DNA of 64,000 nucleotides from NCBI RefSeq assembly GCF_020783335.1, contig NZ_CP086068.1, forward strand, positions 2,728,001 to 2,792,000, written 5' to 3'. Source of the DNA: Mucilaginibacter daejeonensis (GTDB lineage: Bacteria; Bacteroidota; Bacteroidia; Sphingobacteriales; Sphingobacteriaceae). Position 1 is the first letter of the stretch. Every line of letters starts with the position of its first letter. Under the pieces are notes generated by a model. That model made no database searches. It was not told the origin of the DNA and saw only the letters and a program-made list of their open reading frames with translations. A program made the translations under genes and the position numbers. Positions 27,443 through 36,499 of the stretch are shown piece after piece.

Positions 27443-27650
27443 GTTCGGTTCACGTTAAAGGCAAGGTGATGACCAATGCTGTGATACGTTATGCCAAGCG
27501 CATACCAAACCTATAAAGCATTGATATTCAAGATATTATATTTATCCGAAGGCAAATACCGTACGAACATGAACAAAAGGTGTGCGGGAACGATACGATC
27601 GAAGGTCGGCGAGATCACGTGCTGACATGATGAATTATAGACACAACAAC

Positions 27651-27685
27651 GAAAAAGCCCCGCTAAGCTTTTGCTTAGCGGGGCT
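27651..27685 (-). terminator. Rho-independent terminator of nagB
   Basis: Arms AGCCCCGCTAAGC (27656-27668) and GCTTAGCGGGGCT (27673-27685) form a perfect 13-bp stem with a four-base loop. On the minus strand five T follow. It lies 31 bp past the nagB stop. Confidence 0.95.
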
Positions 27686-27715
27686 GCTATGGTTAACGGC
27701 TTCTCGTTTGGTCTA

Positions 27716-29635
27716 TCAGAACGGATAACGCACAAATGCCTCGATGGCCTCGTATTCGGCCAGGCCTAAGTGGTTATAGTTGGCTGCCGTTTCACGGTTG
27801 CGGTCCTCGGCACGTACCCAAAACTCACGCTTGTCATCACCAGGGAATACCGGGTGATCTTTTTGCGACTGGTGTTTGAAGATCGCGTTACGCTTGCGCA
27901 ACACTTCCTGAGGCGATAACGGCACGGCCATCTCGATCTCGTAGGTCTCAAATTCATGCCACGCGCCACGGTATAACCATAACCAGCAATCTTTTACCCA
28001 CTCTTCAGTTTGCTTTAGGCGTTGCAAAGCGGTAAGGATGATATTGAAGCAAACCACGTGCGTACCATGTGGATCGGCAAAATCGCCTGCGGCAAATACC
28101 TGGTGAGGTTTTACCTTTTGCAACAGGTCAACGGTCAGTTGTATATCTTCTTCACTTACCGAGTTCTTTTGCGTTTTACCGGTCTCATAGAACGGAAGCG
28201 CCATAAAATGGATATGGTCGTCTTGCAGGCCTGCGTAGCGAGCACCAGCGATAGCCTCTGTTTTACGGATAAAACCTTTAACGTTACGTATCTCCTGGGT
28301 GTCTAACTGGTTCGGGCGCTTTTGCTCAATGAACTGACGCATGTTCTCATACACCGAGCGCAGCTGGCTGTTATCGGCACCCATACTGTGTTGGAAGTCG
28401 ATAGCGAATTCTACATAACGCAGCACATCGTCATCCCAAACGGCAGTGTTACCCGAGGTTTGGTAGGCCACATGTACGTCATGCCCCTGATCTACCAAAC
28501 GGATGAAAGTACCACCCATCGAGATCACATCATCGTCAGGGTGCGGTGAGAAAACGATCGAGCGTTTTTTGGCAGGCTCAGCACGTTCAGGGCGTTGTGA
28601 GTCATCAGCATTAGGCTTGCCACCTGGCCAGCCTGTAATGGTATGCTGTATCTTATTAAAAATATCAATGTTGATGTTGTATACAGGCCCCTGCTCTACT
28701 GCAAGTTGCGCCATACCGTTATTATTGTAATCCTCTTCGGTAAGTTTTAAGATCGGTTTGTCAAGCGTTTTGGCCAGCCAGATCACCGCTTTCTTTTTAA
28801 GCTGATCGGCCCACACGCAATCCTTAACTAACCAAGGTGTATCAAAACGGGTAAGCTCCGAAGCGGCTGCCTCATCCAACACGAACTCAACGTTGTCAGA
28901 CAATTGCAGGTAGGTAGCTGGTACATCGCCTGATATCTCGCCTTCTACCGCCTTCTTAATGATCGGTGCTTTTTTGGCGCTCCATGCCATCAGGATGATT
29001 TCGCGAGCTTTGAAGATGGTACCGATACCCATCGTGATGGCTTTGGTAGGTACGTTCTCTTTGCCACCAAAATCACGGGCGGCATCACTACGGGTCAGAT
29101 CGTCAAGTGTTACCAAACGGGTACCCGAGTTAGGTGCCGAACCCGGCTCGTTGAAACCGATGTGACCAGTACGACCGATACCTAATATTTGCAGATCAAG
29201 TCCACCTAAGGCTTCGATCTGCTCCTCGTAGTCCATGCAAAATGCTTGAATAGCATCTATATCCAGGGTGCCATCAGGAATATGCACGTTGGCCTTTTCG
29301 ATATCGATGTGATCAAAAAGATTTTCGTTCATGAAGGTCACGTAGCTTTGTACAGCATCCGGCTTCATAGGATAATACTCATCAAGGTTGAAGGTGATCA
29401 CATTTTTAAAGCTCAAACCTTCTTCCTTATGCATTCGTACCAATTCCTGGTAAACCTTGATCGGCGTTACACCGGTGGCCAAACCTAACACGGCCGGTTT
29501 GTTAGCTTCTTGCTTGTTACGTATCAGATCGGCTATTCTTTTGGCCACTTGTTTGGCCGCTTCCTGCTGGTTGGGGTATACCGTGACGGGGAGCTTCTCG
29601 TACCTTGTTTCTTCTAATAAATTTAACCTTGCCAT
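27716..29635 (-). CDS. nagB: Glucosamine-6-phosphate deaminase fused to LmbE/PIG-L-type deacetylase-like domain
   Basis: Converts glucosamine-6-phosphate to fructose-6-phosphate and ammonia, feeding amino sugars into glycolysis. Residues about 1-320 are the NagB domain: LATGVTPIKVYQELV, the catalytic NLDEYYPM and GRTGHIGFNEPGS. Residues about 360-639 form a second domain with SPHPDDDVISMGG and DPHGTHVV, the zinc-site motifs of LmbE/PIG-L deacetylases. This 639-residue fused form is known in Bacteroidota; the reaction of the second domain is not settled. The gene follows a serine hydrolase and a NagZ-like GH3, so it probably serves peptidoglycan amino-sugar recovery. Confidence 0.93.
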   Translation of the reverse strand: MARLNLLEETRYEKLPVTVYPNQQEAAKQVAKRIADLIRNKQEANKPAVLGLATGVTPIKVYQELVRMHKEEGLSFKNVITFNLDEYYPMKPDAVQSYVTFMNENLFDHIDIEKANVHIPDGTLDIDAIQAFCMDYEEQIEALGGLDLQILGIGRTGHIGFNEPGSAPNSGTRLVTLDDLTRSDAARDFGGKENVPTKAITMGIGTIFKAREIILMAWSAKKAPIIKKAVEGEISGDVPATYLQLSDNVEFVLDEAAASELTRFDTPWLVKDCVWADQLKKKAVIWLAKTLDKPILKLTEEDYNNNGMAQLAVEQGPVYNINIDIFNKIQHTITGWPGGKPNADDSQRPERAEPAKKRSIVFSPHPDDDVISMGGTFIRLVDQGHDVHVAYQTSGNTAVWDDDVLRYVEFAIDFQHSMGADNSQLRSVYENMRQFIEQKRPNQLDTQEIRNVKGFIRKTEAIAGARYAGLQDDHIHFMALPFYETGKTQKNSVSEEDIQLTVDLLQKVKPHQVFAAGDFADPHGTHVVCFNIILTALQRLKQTEEWVKDCWLWLYRGAWHEFETYEIEMAVPLSPQEVLRKRNAIFKHQSQKDHPVFPGDDKREFWVRAEDRNRETAANYNHLGLAEYEAIEAFVRYPF

Positions 29636-29669
29636 ATGTGGTGATATAATTCTTGTGATGTGCTATGTA

Positions 29670-30905
29670 TCATGGTCGCCGTTCGGTCAGTGCCGGTCGG
29701 TAAGGGCGTGTTCTTTGTAATTCATATTGGTAAATAATGTCGCCAAGCTCTTTGAAGAAGGGGTAACCGATCTTCTCGTAACGGTCGCCGGCAGTGGCAT
29801 CAAGGTTTAGATCGATCACTGCGGCAAGCATCAGGTCTACATTATTTTTGACGTCGACAATATAAGCGTTATCCGTAAGGAAATTATATGCCCATCCCGC
29901 TTTGTTGTAATAATGGATGTATGACGGAATGCTACCTTTTCCAGCGCGGTAGCTAAAGAACTTTCCATAGCTGTCGAAGTAAGCACGGGCATCGTAAGCA
30001 GGCGATACACTTTGTGATGGCAGCATGCTCATGTAACGGTACAGAAAAGCGCGATCATCATCAGTGAGCTTGAAGCGCTGCGCTTTTTTGACCGAGGCCG
30101 GGAACAGTATAGCCTGCAACACTTGCTGCTGATCGCGCAAAGGGAAAGTGTTGTGCGTGGCCAAATTCAACGTATCGGCTTTTACCGCACCGTTAGCTTC
30201 TACTAATTTGCGCGGGATGCGATGGTCTTTGGTAAAGTCGAACTTAAAGGTACTGTATAGCATGGGCTGCTTGTACAGTGTATCATTACCTTTTACAAAG
30301 CTGATCGGGTTGGTGTAACGGTGGTCCTCGTCGGGCATCACGAAAAAGCGCCGTGGGATGTGCGTATCCGTATAGCCCATCTGTTGTAAGCGCTCATTGA
30401 TGGTCTGCTGCCCAACGAACTCGAACAACCGGCTGTAAGCGTCATTGTCGCTTACCAGGAAAACTTTTTTAATATACTGACCGATGCTGGGAAGCTTATT
30501 AGTGGCCGAAGTGTCAACACGCGTCGCCGACTGTCCTTTGTGAGCGCTATCGGTGAGCATGGGGGTCTCTTTATCAACACCCTTGCTGTGCAGCCGGTCC
30601 AGCTTTTCAAGGGCCAGTGCTGCGGTAGGCAGCTTAACGGTAGAGGCCGGATAAAAATACCGGCCGGGATCTACGTTATATTCATACCTGGTGAAAGCGG
30701 GCTTGCCCTTCCTGTCTCGGTCTATCCGATTATAGATGATCTGTACGTGATAGACCTCCGGATGATCCAATATGTGACGAAATGCAGGAGAAGCCTTGGC
30801 ATACAATAACTGCTGGAGCCACGCATCGGTGTGGGGCTGTGCCTGCGCTTTGGTGATGCAGGCGGCGATCAGCAATATCAGGTATGCAGGCTTCGACCAA
30901 CTCAT
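29670..30905 (-). CDS. Beta-lactamase-related serine hydrolase (class A-like)
   Basis: Exported protein of 411 residues with signal MSWSKPAYLILLIAACITKAQA. The active-site SxxK is S88-T-V-K91 (PASTVKLP) and the second motif is the SDN triad in VSDNDAYSRL, as in class A beta-lactamases and related DD-peptidase-like hydrolases. A clear KTG motif is not seen; a KGS (RAGKGSIPSY) may take its place. Its ATG overlaps the stop of the upstream GH3 fusion gene (ATGA), indicating translational coupling. A cell-wall peptide or ester hydrolase is more likely than a true beta-lactamase. Confidence 0.82.
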   Translation of the reverse strand: MSWSKPAYLILLIAACITKAQAQPHTDAWLQQLLYAKASPAFRHILDHPEVYHVQIIYNRIDRDRKGKPAFTRYEYNVDPGRYFYPASTVKLPTAALALEKLDRLHSKGVDKETPMLTDSAHKGQSATRVDTSATNKLPSIGQYIKKVFLVSDNDAYSRLFEFVGQQTINERLQQMGYTDTHIPRRFFVMPDEDHRYTNPISFVKGNDTLYKQPMLYSTFKFDFTKDHRIPRKLVEANGAVKADTLNLATHNTFPLRDQQQVLQAILFPASVKKAQRFKLTDDDRAFLYRYMSMLPSQSVSPAYDARAYFDSYGKFFSYRAGKGSIPSYIHYYNKAGWAYNFLTDNAYIVDVKNNVDLMLAAVIDLNLDATAGDRYEKIGYPFFKELGDIIYQYELQRTRPYRPALTERRP

Positions 30906-33900
30906 TTCACCGACCGCCTTTTTTTAACGGTTTTGCTTTTGATCATCGGCTTAGCTGCAATGACCGGTTTGGGGGCCACTTTGGCTTGTTCTTTTAAGAT
31001 CGAGCGATAGACGGCTTCCTGTATGTTGCCTCTTACGTTCATGTTGAGCAGCTTCGTGTTCTCGCCGCCGTCGGGGTTCACCCTGTTGGACATGAAGATG
31101 TAGAGCAGGTCATATTTAGGGTCGGCCCAAACGCCTATGCCCGTGTATCCGGTGTGGCCGTATGCCAATGGTGAGGCGCTTAACGCCGGGTAAGGCGACT
31201 TGCTCGTGACGTTATCTTTCTCAGGCTTATCGAAGCCTAACCCTCTCCTGCTGATGTTGCTATGGTAAGCGGTGAAGTAGTCGATGGTCTCTTTTTTGAA
31301 AAGACGTACACCGTTCAATTCGCCACCATTGAGTAGCATGATGTAAAGTTTGGCCAGATCATACGCATTGCTGAACAAACCCGCATGGCCGGCCACTCCA
31401 CCGAACATCGCTGCCCCCGGATCGTGTACATCACCTAATAAATGCTGCAACCTGAACATCTTTTCGTTCTCAGTAGGCGCGATCGTATTTAAGGCAACAT
31501 GCTCACGCGGTTTGAAGGCGGTGGTGGTCATTCCCAAAGGAAGATAGAACGTTTGACGTACATATTCATCCAATGTTAAGCCAGTGATCTGCTCCACTAC
31601 CTTACCCAAGAAGATAAAGTCGTTATCGCTGTAGACATATTTGTTCGGCGCACCCAGCTTGCTGGTGAGTATTCGTTGTTTAAGCGTATCGATCCAGTTG
31701 CTGCGCATGTACATGTGATCAGCTACCCTTACACTATACAATGCATCTGGCTGAGTGCGATAGAAACCCGGTTTAGGTTTTCCGGTCTTGATGTCGATCG
31801 TTTCGCGATAAAAAGGGATGAAGGCCACCAAACCAGCCTGGTGGAGCAGCACGTCGTTAAGCTTAAGCGCTGCCTTATCGGTGCCACGCACCCATGGCAA
31901 GTAATCACCCAGAGTACGGTTCAGGTCCAGTTTACCTTCCTCATACAATTTCATTACCGATATATTGGTGGCGCTGATCTTGGTCACCGAGGCCAGGTCA
32001 AACACCGTTTGCGGCGTCATAGCTTGTAAGCCATCATAATTCATGTGGCCATAACCTTTCAGCATACCAATTTTGCCTTTACGGGCCACCAATACTACGC
32101 AACCTGGTGTGGCGCCCTTGGCGATCGCATTGTTTGCAATGCTGTCTATGCGGGTCAGGGCCTCGTTGTCTAAACCTATGGTCGAAGCGTTCACCAATGG
32201 CAAGTACGAGCTGTTGGTCACTCCTGTGCCGTATGCAAATTTACCAACGGTCACAGGAAGTTTGCCCTTGGCTACCAAGCGGCCGGCCAGTAATTCAGAA
32301 GCTACATCGTGCATCAAGCTATCATCCTCATAACAGGCGATCAGGTTGCGGGCGTCCTGTAGGTTTTTGATCGCGTATGGATTACCGAATGCAAGGCTTA
32401 CTACGTTGTTCTTTTGTTGTAACGAACGCATCAGGTCAACAGCAGGTTCGCTGATTCCAAAGTTACGGGCAGGGTATTTGGTGTATTTGTGAAGGCCAAC
32501 GACAACAGTTGAATAGTTATCCCCTATCTTGCTCAGGATGTCGGCTGCTTTGGCCGCATCATCTTTGTAACTCAAATAGTAAGTGTCGGCATTGTAGCTG
32601 CGCTTCAAATTGTCGGCAAAATGGTTAGGTGCATCAATGCCGATGCCTACATAAGCGATCTTTTTGGTATTGTCTAAAACCGGCAAGGTACTGTCGCCTT
32701 GCGCCACGATGGTGATCGCGTTGGCGTACACTTCTTTTTTGATCGGTACGATGTCTTTATTCAGGTCGGCTGCGATGTTTACTGTGTCGATCGCCGTAAA
32801 CACATCGAGGCCTAAGTTGTATTTGGCCATGAGGACCTTTTTCACCTTGGCATCAATATCATCCCAGGTCAGTTGATCATGCCTGATGGCCTTGCGTACC
32901 TTTTTGATGCTTCCTTTTACATCACCCGGCAAGCAAAGCATATCGTTACCGGCGATCAGCGACTGTACGGCCGCCTCGCCCTGCGGATAAAACTTCGCCA
33001 CACCCTTCATCTCCAATGCATCGGTAAAGGTCAGGCCATTGAACCTGAGCTGGTCGCGAAGCAAAGTGGTCACGTTATTTTTGGAGAGCGATGTTGCCTT
33101 GTTGCGTGTAGTATCAATAGCGGGAATGTATAGGTGTGCCACCATCATACTACCCACGTGCTGATCGATCAGGGTTTTGAACGGGTACAATTCAAGCGAA
33201 TCCAATTGGACCAGGCTCTTCTGGATGACCGGAAGATCCAAGTGCGAATCGACAGCCACATCGCCATGGCCCGGGAAGTGCTTGGCACAGGCCATCACGC
33301 CATTATCCTGCATACCAGCCATAATACGGCTGCCATACAAAGCCACTTTATATTTATCCTCACCGAACGACCTGAAATTGATCACCGGGTTATCGGGATT
33401 GTTATTGATGTCTACCACCGGCGCATAGTTGACCTGTATACCGGCACGCTTACATTGCAGGGCAATGGCACGGCCAACATGATAGGCGATCGCCCCATCA
33501 CCTGTAGCACCAATGGTCAATTGATCAGGGAACGGCTTCACATCGCCAAAGCGCATGCCTACACCTGTCTCTCCATCTATACACACCAGTAATGGGATCT
33601 GGCTTGAGGCCTGTAGCTTATTCAAAACCTTGGCCTGATCTACCGCATTGCCCTGAAACAGGCACACCGAACCGATCTTGTATTTCTTGATCAGCTTTTC
33701 TATATCCTCCGTAAAGAATACGACATCCTTGCCCCTCTTTTCTGACAGGCGCATCACCATCAACTGGGCGATCTTTTGCCTGCGCGAAAGCTTTTTGAAT
33801 TGCTGATCCACCCATTTTTGGGCGGCAATGGTATCGGGGCGTGGTTGCTGCGCGAATGATTGCAGGCTCAGTGGCAATAGTATGCTCAGTAAGGCAGCGC

Positions 33901-33916
33901 GGGTGACCTTTGTCAT
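30902..33916 (-). CDS. NagZ-like GH3 fused to a beta-lactamase/PBP-type serine hydrolase domain
   Basis: 1004 residues from the ATG at 33916 (signal MTKVTRAALLSILLPLSLQSFA; the ATG at 33940 gives a poor signal). The first part is a GH3 beta-N-acetylglucosaminidase with the NagZ signature KHFPGHGD...DSHLDLP, including the His-Asp dyad. The second GH3 domain ends near residue 570. The C-terminal part is a class C-like serine hydrolase with SVTK (SxxK), YSDND (in place of YxN) and GHTG. The last 40 residues are Lys/Pro/Ala-rich. Probable role: periplasmic turnover of peptidoglycan, cutting both glycan and a peptide or ester bond. Confidence 0.9.
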   Translation of the reverse strand: MTKVTRAALLSILLPLSLQSFAQQPRPDTIAAQKWVDQQFKKLSRRQKIAQLMVMRLSEKRGKDVVFFTEDIEKLIKKYKIGSVCLFQGNAVDQAKVLNKLQASSQIPLLVCIDGETGVGMRFGDVKPFPDQLTIGATGDGAIAYHVGRAIALQCKRAGIQVNYAPVVDINNNPDNPVINFRSFGEDKYKVALYGSRIMAGMQDNGVMACAKHFPGHGDVAVDSHLDLPVIQKSLVQLDSLELYPFKTLIDQHVGSMMVAHLYIPAIDTTRNKATSLSKNNVTTLLRDQLRFNGLTFTDALEMKGVAKFYPQGEAAVQSLIAGNDMLCLPGDVKGSIKKVRKAIRHDQLTWDDIDAKVKKVLMAKYNLGLDVFTAIDTVNIAADLNKDIVPIKKEVYANAITIVAQGDSTLPVLDNTKKIAYVGIGIDAPNHFADNLKRSYNADTYYLSYKDDAAKAADILSKIGDNYSTVVVGLHKYTKYPARNFGISEPAVDLMRSLQQKNNVVSLAFGNPYAIKNLQDARNLIACYEDDSLMHDVASELLAGRLVAKGKLPVTVGKFAYGTGVTNSSYLPLVNASTIGLDNEALTRIDSIANNAIAKGATPGCVVLVARKGKIGMLKGYGHMNYDGLQAMTPQTVFDLASVTKISATNISVMKLYEEGKLDLNRTLGDYLPWVRGTDKAALKLNDVLLHQAGLVAFIPFYRETIDIKTGKPKPGFYRTQPDALYSVRVADHMYMRSNWIDTLKQRILTSKLGAPNKYVYSDNDFIFLGKVVEQITGLTLDEYVRQTFYLPLGMTTTAFKPREHVALNTIAPTENEKMFRLQHLLGDVHDPGAAMFGGVAGHAGLFSNAYDLAKLYIMLLNGGELNGVRLFKKETIDYFTAYHSNISRRGLGFDKPEKDNVTSKSPYPALSASPLAYGHTGYTGIGVWADPKYDLLYIFMSNRVNPDGGENTKLLNMNVRGNIQEAVYRSILKEQAKVAPKPVIAAKPMIKSKTVKKRRSVK

Positions 33917-34057
33917 AGTAAAATTAGATGGATGAGGCATTACAAATATGCAAAAAAACGCAACACATAAAGTGTTTGAGTTGAACTTTATTGCATTTAA
34001 GCTCCTTCAAAACGGCAAACATGCAACATAATGCGATCGTGAAATATCAATGATGCA

Positions 34058-34083
34058 TAAAAAAACCCGGTAATGAACCGGGT
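34058..34083 (-). terminator. Terminator of the second susC/susD operon
   Basis: ACCCGGT (34065-34071) and ACCGGGT (34077-34083) with a five-base loop; seven T follow on the minus strand. It is 19 bp past the DUF4397 stop. Confidence 0.9.
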
Positions 34084-34101
34084 CTTTATTAGGTAAGGAA
34101 A

Positions 34102-34911
34102 TTATCTGTTAGTGCTGAAGTCTAACTGCGGACGACTTGCAGATGTTGTGGAGGTAACGTTGATATCGCCCCTTGCGGTGATGGTATAGATCTTACCACC
34201 GTTCAAGGCTACCACCGAGGTCCCGTTACGTGTGATCACGTTAGTAGCAGGCGCAGATGGATATCTGGCATATAACTCATACGAACCGATCGGCACGGCC
34301 ACAAAATCGCTACCCGATTTGTAGGCAATGCTATTAGCAGCTTGCGCTTCGGGCGAGGTGGTGGTAGCGTTAGACCTGATGTACAAACTCATGGGCTGAG
34401 CCGCGTTCGAGATCGCGTTCACAAAACGAATGTAAGCAACAGTGCTGTTAAATGCAGGAAGCTTATCCTCCACTATAAAAGCATCAGACTGTTTTTGCGA
34501 AGTACTATAGATGCCGCTCATGTACAGCGTGTAATTTTTACCGTTGCTCAAAGTGGTAGAAGGCACGGTCGCAATGGCAAGATTTGCATCAGCAGTGGCA
34601 GTTGATGGAATTTGTCCTTTAATGGTGTAAGTACCACCTGCGATCACCGAGTAGCCCGACTGCGGATATACTGAACCTGTTGCCGTACCGGTGGTGGTCT
34701 CGGCTCCTGCAGTACTTAACGCTCCGGTCACCTTCACATCGTTGGCAAAAAAGTTCACACCCGGTGCACCTACGCCAAAATTGAAATATTTGATCTGTGC
34801 TGTTTGACTTGCATCTACCGGTGCATCTATCTTTTGTATACTGTCCTTTTTACAAGATATCACCGTTGCCGAGATCAGCAACGCCGTTAAACCTATATAA
34901 ATCTTCTTCAT
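34102..34911 (-). CDS. DUF4397 domain lipoprotein
   Basis: 269 residues with lipoprotein signal (LLISATVISC, C20, then KKDS). The body has two DUF4397-like beta repeats, visible in IKYFNFGVGAPGVNFFANDVKV and YIRFVNAISNAAQPMSLYIRS, each an R/K-(Y/F)-x-N start followed by a P-x-(V/M) strand. Four bases after susD ends, so cotranscribed. Likely surface-exposed accessory lipoprotein of the SusC/SusD complex; no enzymatic motif. Confidence 0.85.
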   Translation of the reverse strand: MKKIYIGLTALLISATVISCKKDSIQKIDAPVDASQTAQIKYFNFGVGAPGVNFFANDVKVTGALSTAGAETTTGTATGSVYPQSGYSVIAGGTYTIKGQIPSTATADANLAIATVPSTTLSNGKNYTLYMSGIYSTSQKQSDAFIVEDKLPAFNSTVAYIRFVNAISNAAQPMSLYIRSNATTTSPEAQAANSIAYKSGSDFVAVPIGSYELYARYPSAPATNVITRNGTSVVALNGGKIYTITARGDINVTSTTSASRPQLDFSTNR

Positions 34912-34915
34912 TTGA

Positions 34916-36481
34916 TTAGTTTTTTTGAGTGATCCACATTTCCTTGGTGTGATAATCTCTGGCTAAAGCGCCAATGGCGTTCAGTGCTGCACTGTTGTTC
35001 ACGTACTCTGAGTTGTACCTTGGACGTACGCGATATGCAGGTTTACCACCGTTATCGGCGTATAACGTCGTTGGGAACACATAGTTCTCATAAACGGCAC
35101 GACCAGTAGCTGGATCAGTGTCAACATTGTAATGGTAGCGGCGCATATCCATCCAGGTCTCCACAAAACCCCATCCCCACAAAGCGATGTACTTTTGGTT
35201 CATGATCTGCGCCAGGGTTAGGTTAGCAGCAGTTGGGATCACTGTTGGTGAAGCCAGGAAAGTAGCTTTCTCTGTGGCGCTGATCGCTGGCGGAGTAGCA
35301 CCAACATCTGCCTGAGATATGTTCACGTAATCGATATGTGCCGATACGCCCTTAGTGTAGGCATCTAAAGCAGTTGCCCTGTCACCTTTTTTGAACGCAG
35401 CTTCAGCTTTTATGAACTGCAATTCAGAGTAGGTCATGATCGGGTAACGGCTCTTGTCGTCAAAAATGTAACGGGTTGGCGTACCAACAGTAGGTAGTGA
35501 GGTGTAACCCCAAATATTGTTGGGAGCTGTGCCGGTAGCAAATGAAGCAATACCCGAACCGGTCACCACGCCACGATAGTTACCATCTTGGGATGGTGAC
35601 AACATACGTGTCAATCGTGGATCCTGAACACCGCCGGTAACGGTACCGTTCATCATATTGAGGATGTAAACGGTTTGGCGATAGGAGGTGTAGTTGTTAC
35701 GTGTTGGGCCTATAAAGTTACGGTCATCGTTAGATACACCGGTGTATTTAACCCCTGCATTATCACTGTTGCTGGCGAACGATTTATCAACAGCAGCAAT
35801 AACGTCATCAGGTTTGTAAGAAGATTTGTTGCTAAAGTGATTTAAGGTCATGGCGTACAAACCGTAAGCGAACTTTAACCATTTGGTACGGTCGCCCCCG
35901 TAAACGATATCGGTCTTGCCTAAAAAGCTGGCATCTACGGCACCGTCGGTACGCTGAAGATCGGCTATAGCCATGTTCAGATTACGGATCACCTCACTGT
36001 AGGCGAACTCCTGTGAGTCATAGTCAAAATTGGTACGGGTTTGATCAAAAGCTTGTTTGATGATGATCTCGCCATGCATATCGGTCAGTTGCAACCAGCC
36101 CCATGCTTTTAAAGCGTAACCAACACCTGCAAGATCCCAGCGCTGCTCGGCCTCACTTTTATTAATCATGTTGATTAGGTTAACACCTAAGCTCCAATAC
36201 ACGTCGCGCCATAACTGGCCACCGTTGTCAGATGAAGGATCATAACCTTGCAGATCCCAACTTGAACCGGCACCTGTGGAGGTGATGTTCTGGGTGTAAC
36301 GGCCGATCAAACGTCCGTCATAAACCGGTGACGTAGCCACCCAGTGCAGCATCGGCGATAGTAACAGGTTGGCTGTTACATCCTGCGGCGCATTGGGGTT
36401 GGTGTTAACGTCGAGATATTTTTTACAGCTGCTTGCCGATACAAGACCTGCAGCCATTAGTACGATAAATATTTTTTTCAT
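34916..36481 (-). CDS. SusD-like lipoprotein (SusD-like_2 type)
   Basis: 521 residues, lipoprotein signal MKKIFIVLMAAGLVSASSC (C19) followed by KKYLDVNTNPNAP, the typical start of the SusD-like_2 group. The C-terminal region carries FIKAEAAFKKGDRATALDAYTKGVSAHIDY and the final QKYIALWGWGFVETWMDMRRY, both family marks. It partners the transporter 18 bp upstream. No enzyme gene is in this operon, so the substrate may be a peptide or an unidentified glycan. Confidence 0.92.
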   Translation of the reverse strand: MKKIFIVLMAAGLVSASSCKKYLDVNTNPNAPQDVTANLLLSPMLHWVATSPVYDGRLIGRYTQNITSTGAGSSWDLQGYDPSSDNGGQLWRDVYWSLGVNLINMINKSEAEQRWDLAGVGYALKAWGWLQLTDMHGEIIIKQAFDQTRTNFDYDSQEFAYSEVIRNLNMAIADLQRTDGAVDASFLGKTDIVYGGDRTKWLKFAYGLYAMTLNHFSNKSSYKPDDVIAAVDKSFASNSDNAGVKYTGVSNDDRNFIGPTRNNYTSYRQTVYILNMMNGTVTGGVQDPRLTRMLSPSQDGNYRGVVTGSGIASFATGTAPNNIWGYTSLPTVGTPTRYIFDDKSRYPIMTYSELQFIKAEAAFKKGDRATALDAYTKGVSAHIDYVNISQADVGATPPAISATEKATFLASPTVIPTAANLTLAQIMNQKYIALWGWGFVETWMDMRRYHYNVDTDPATGRAVYENYVFPTTLYADNGGKPAYRVRPRYNSEYVNNSAALNAIGALARDYHTKEMWITQKN

Positions 36482-36499
36482 TGTTGAGGTCTCCTAAGT

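Noticed and set aside
27511..27735. 74-codon minus-strand ORF after nagB
   Set aside because: It overlaps the end of nagB and crosses its perfect terminator; no start signal or family likeness.
29670..30905. Antibiotic-resistance class A beta-lactamase
   Set aside because: It has SxxK and SDN but no clear KTG and is coupled to a cell-wall GH3 gene, which favours a cell-wall hydrolase.
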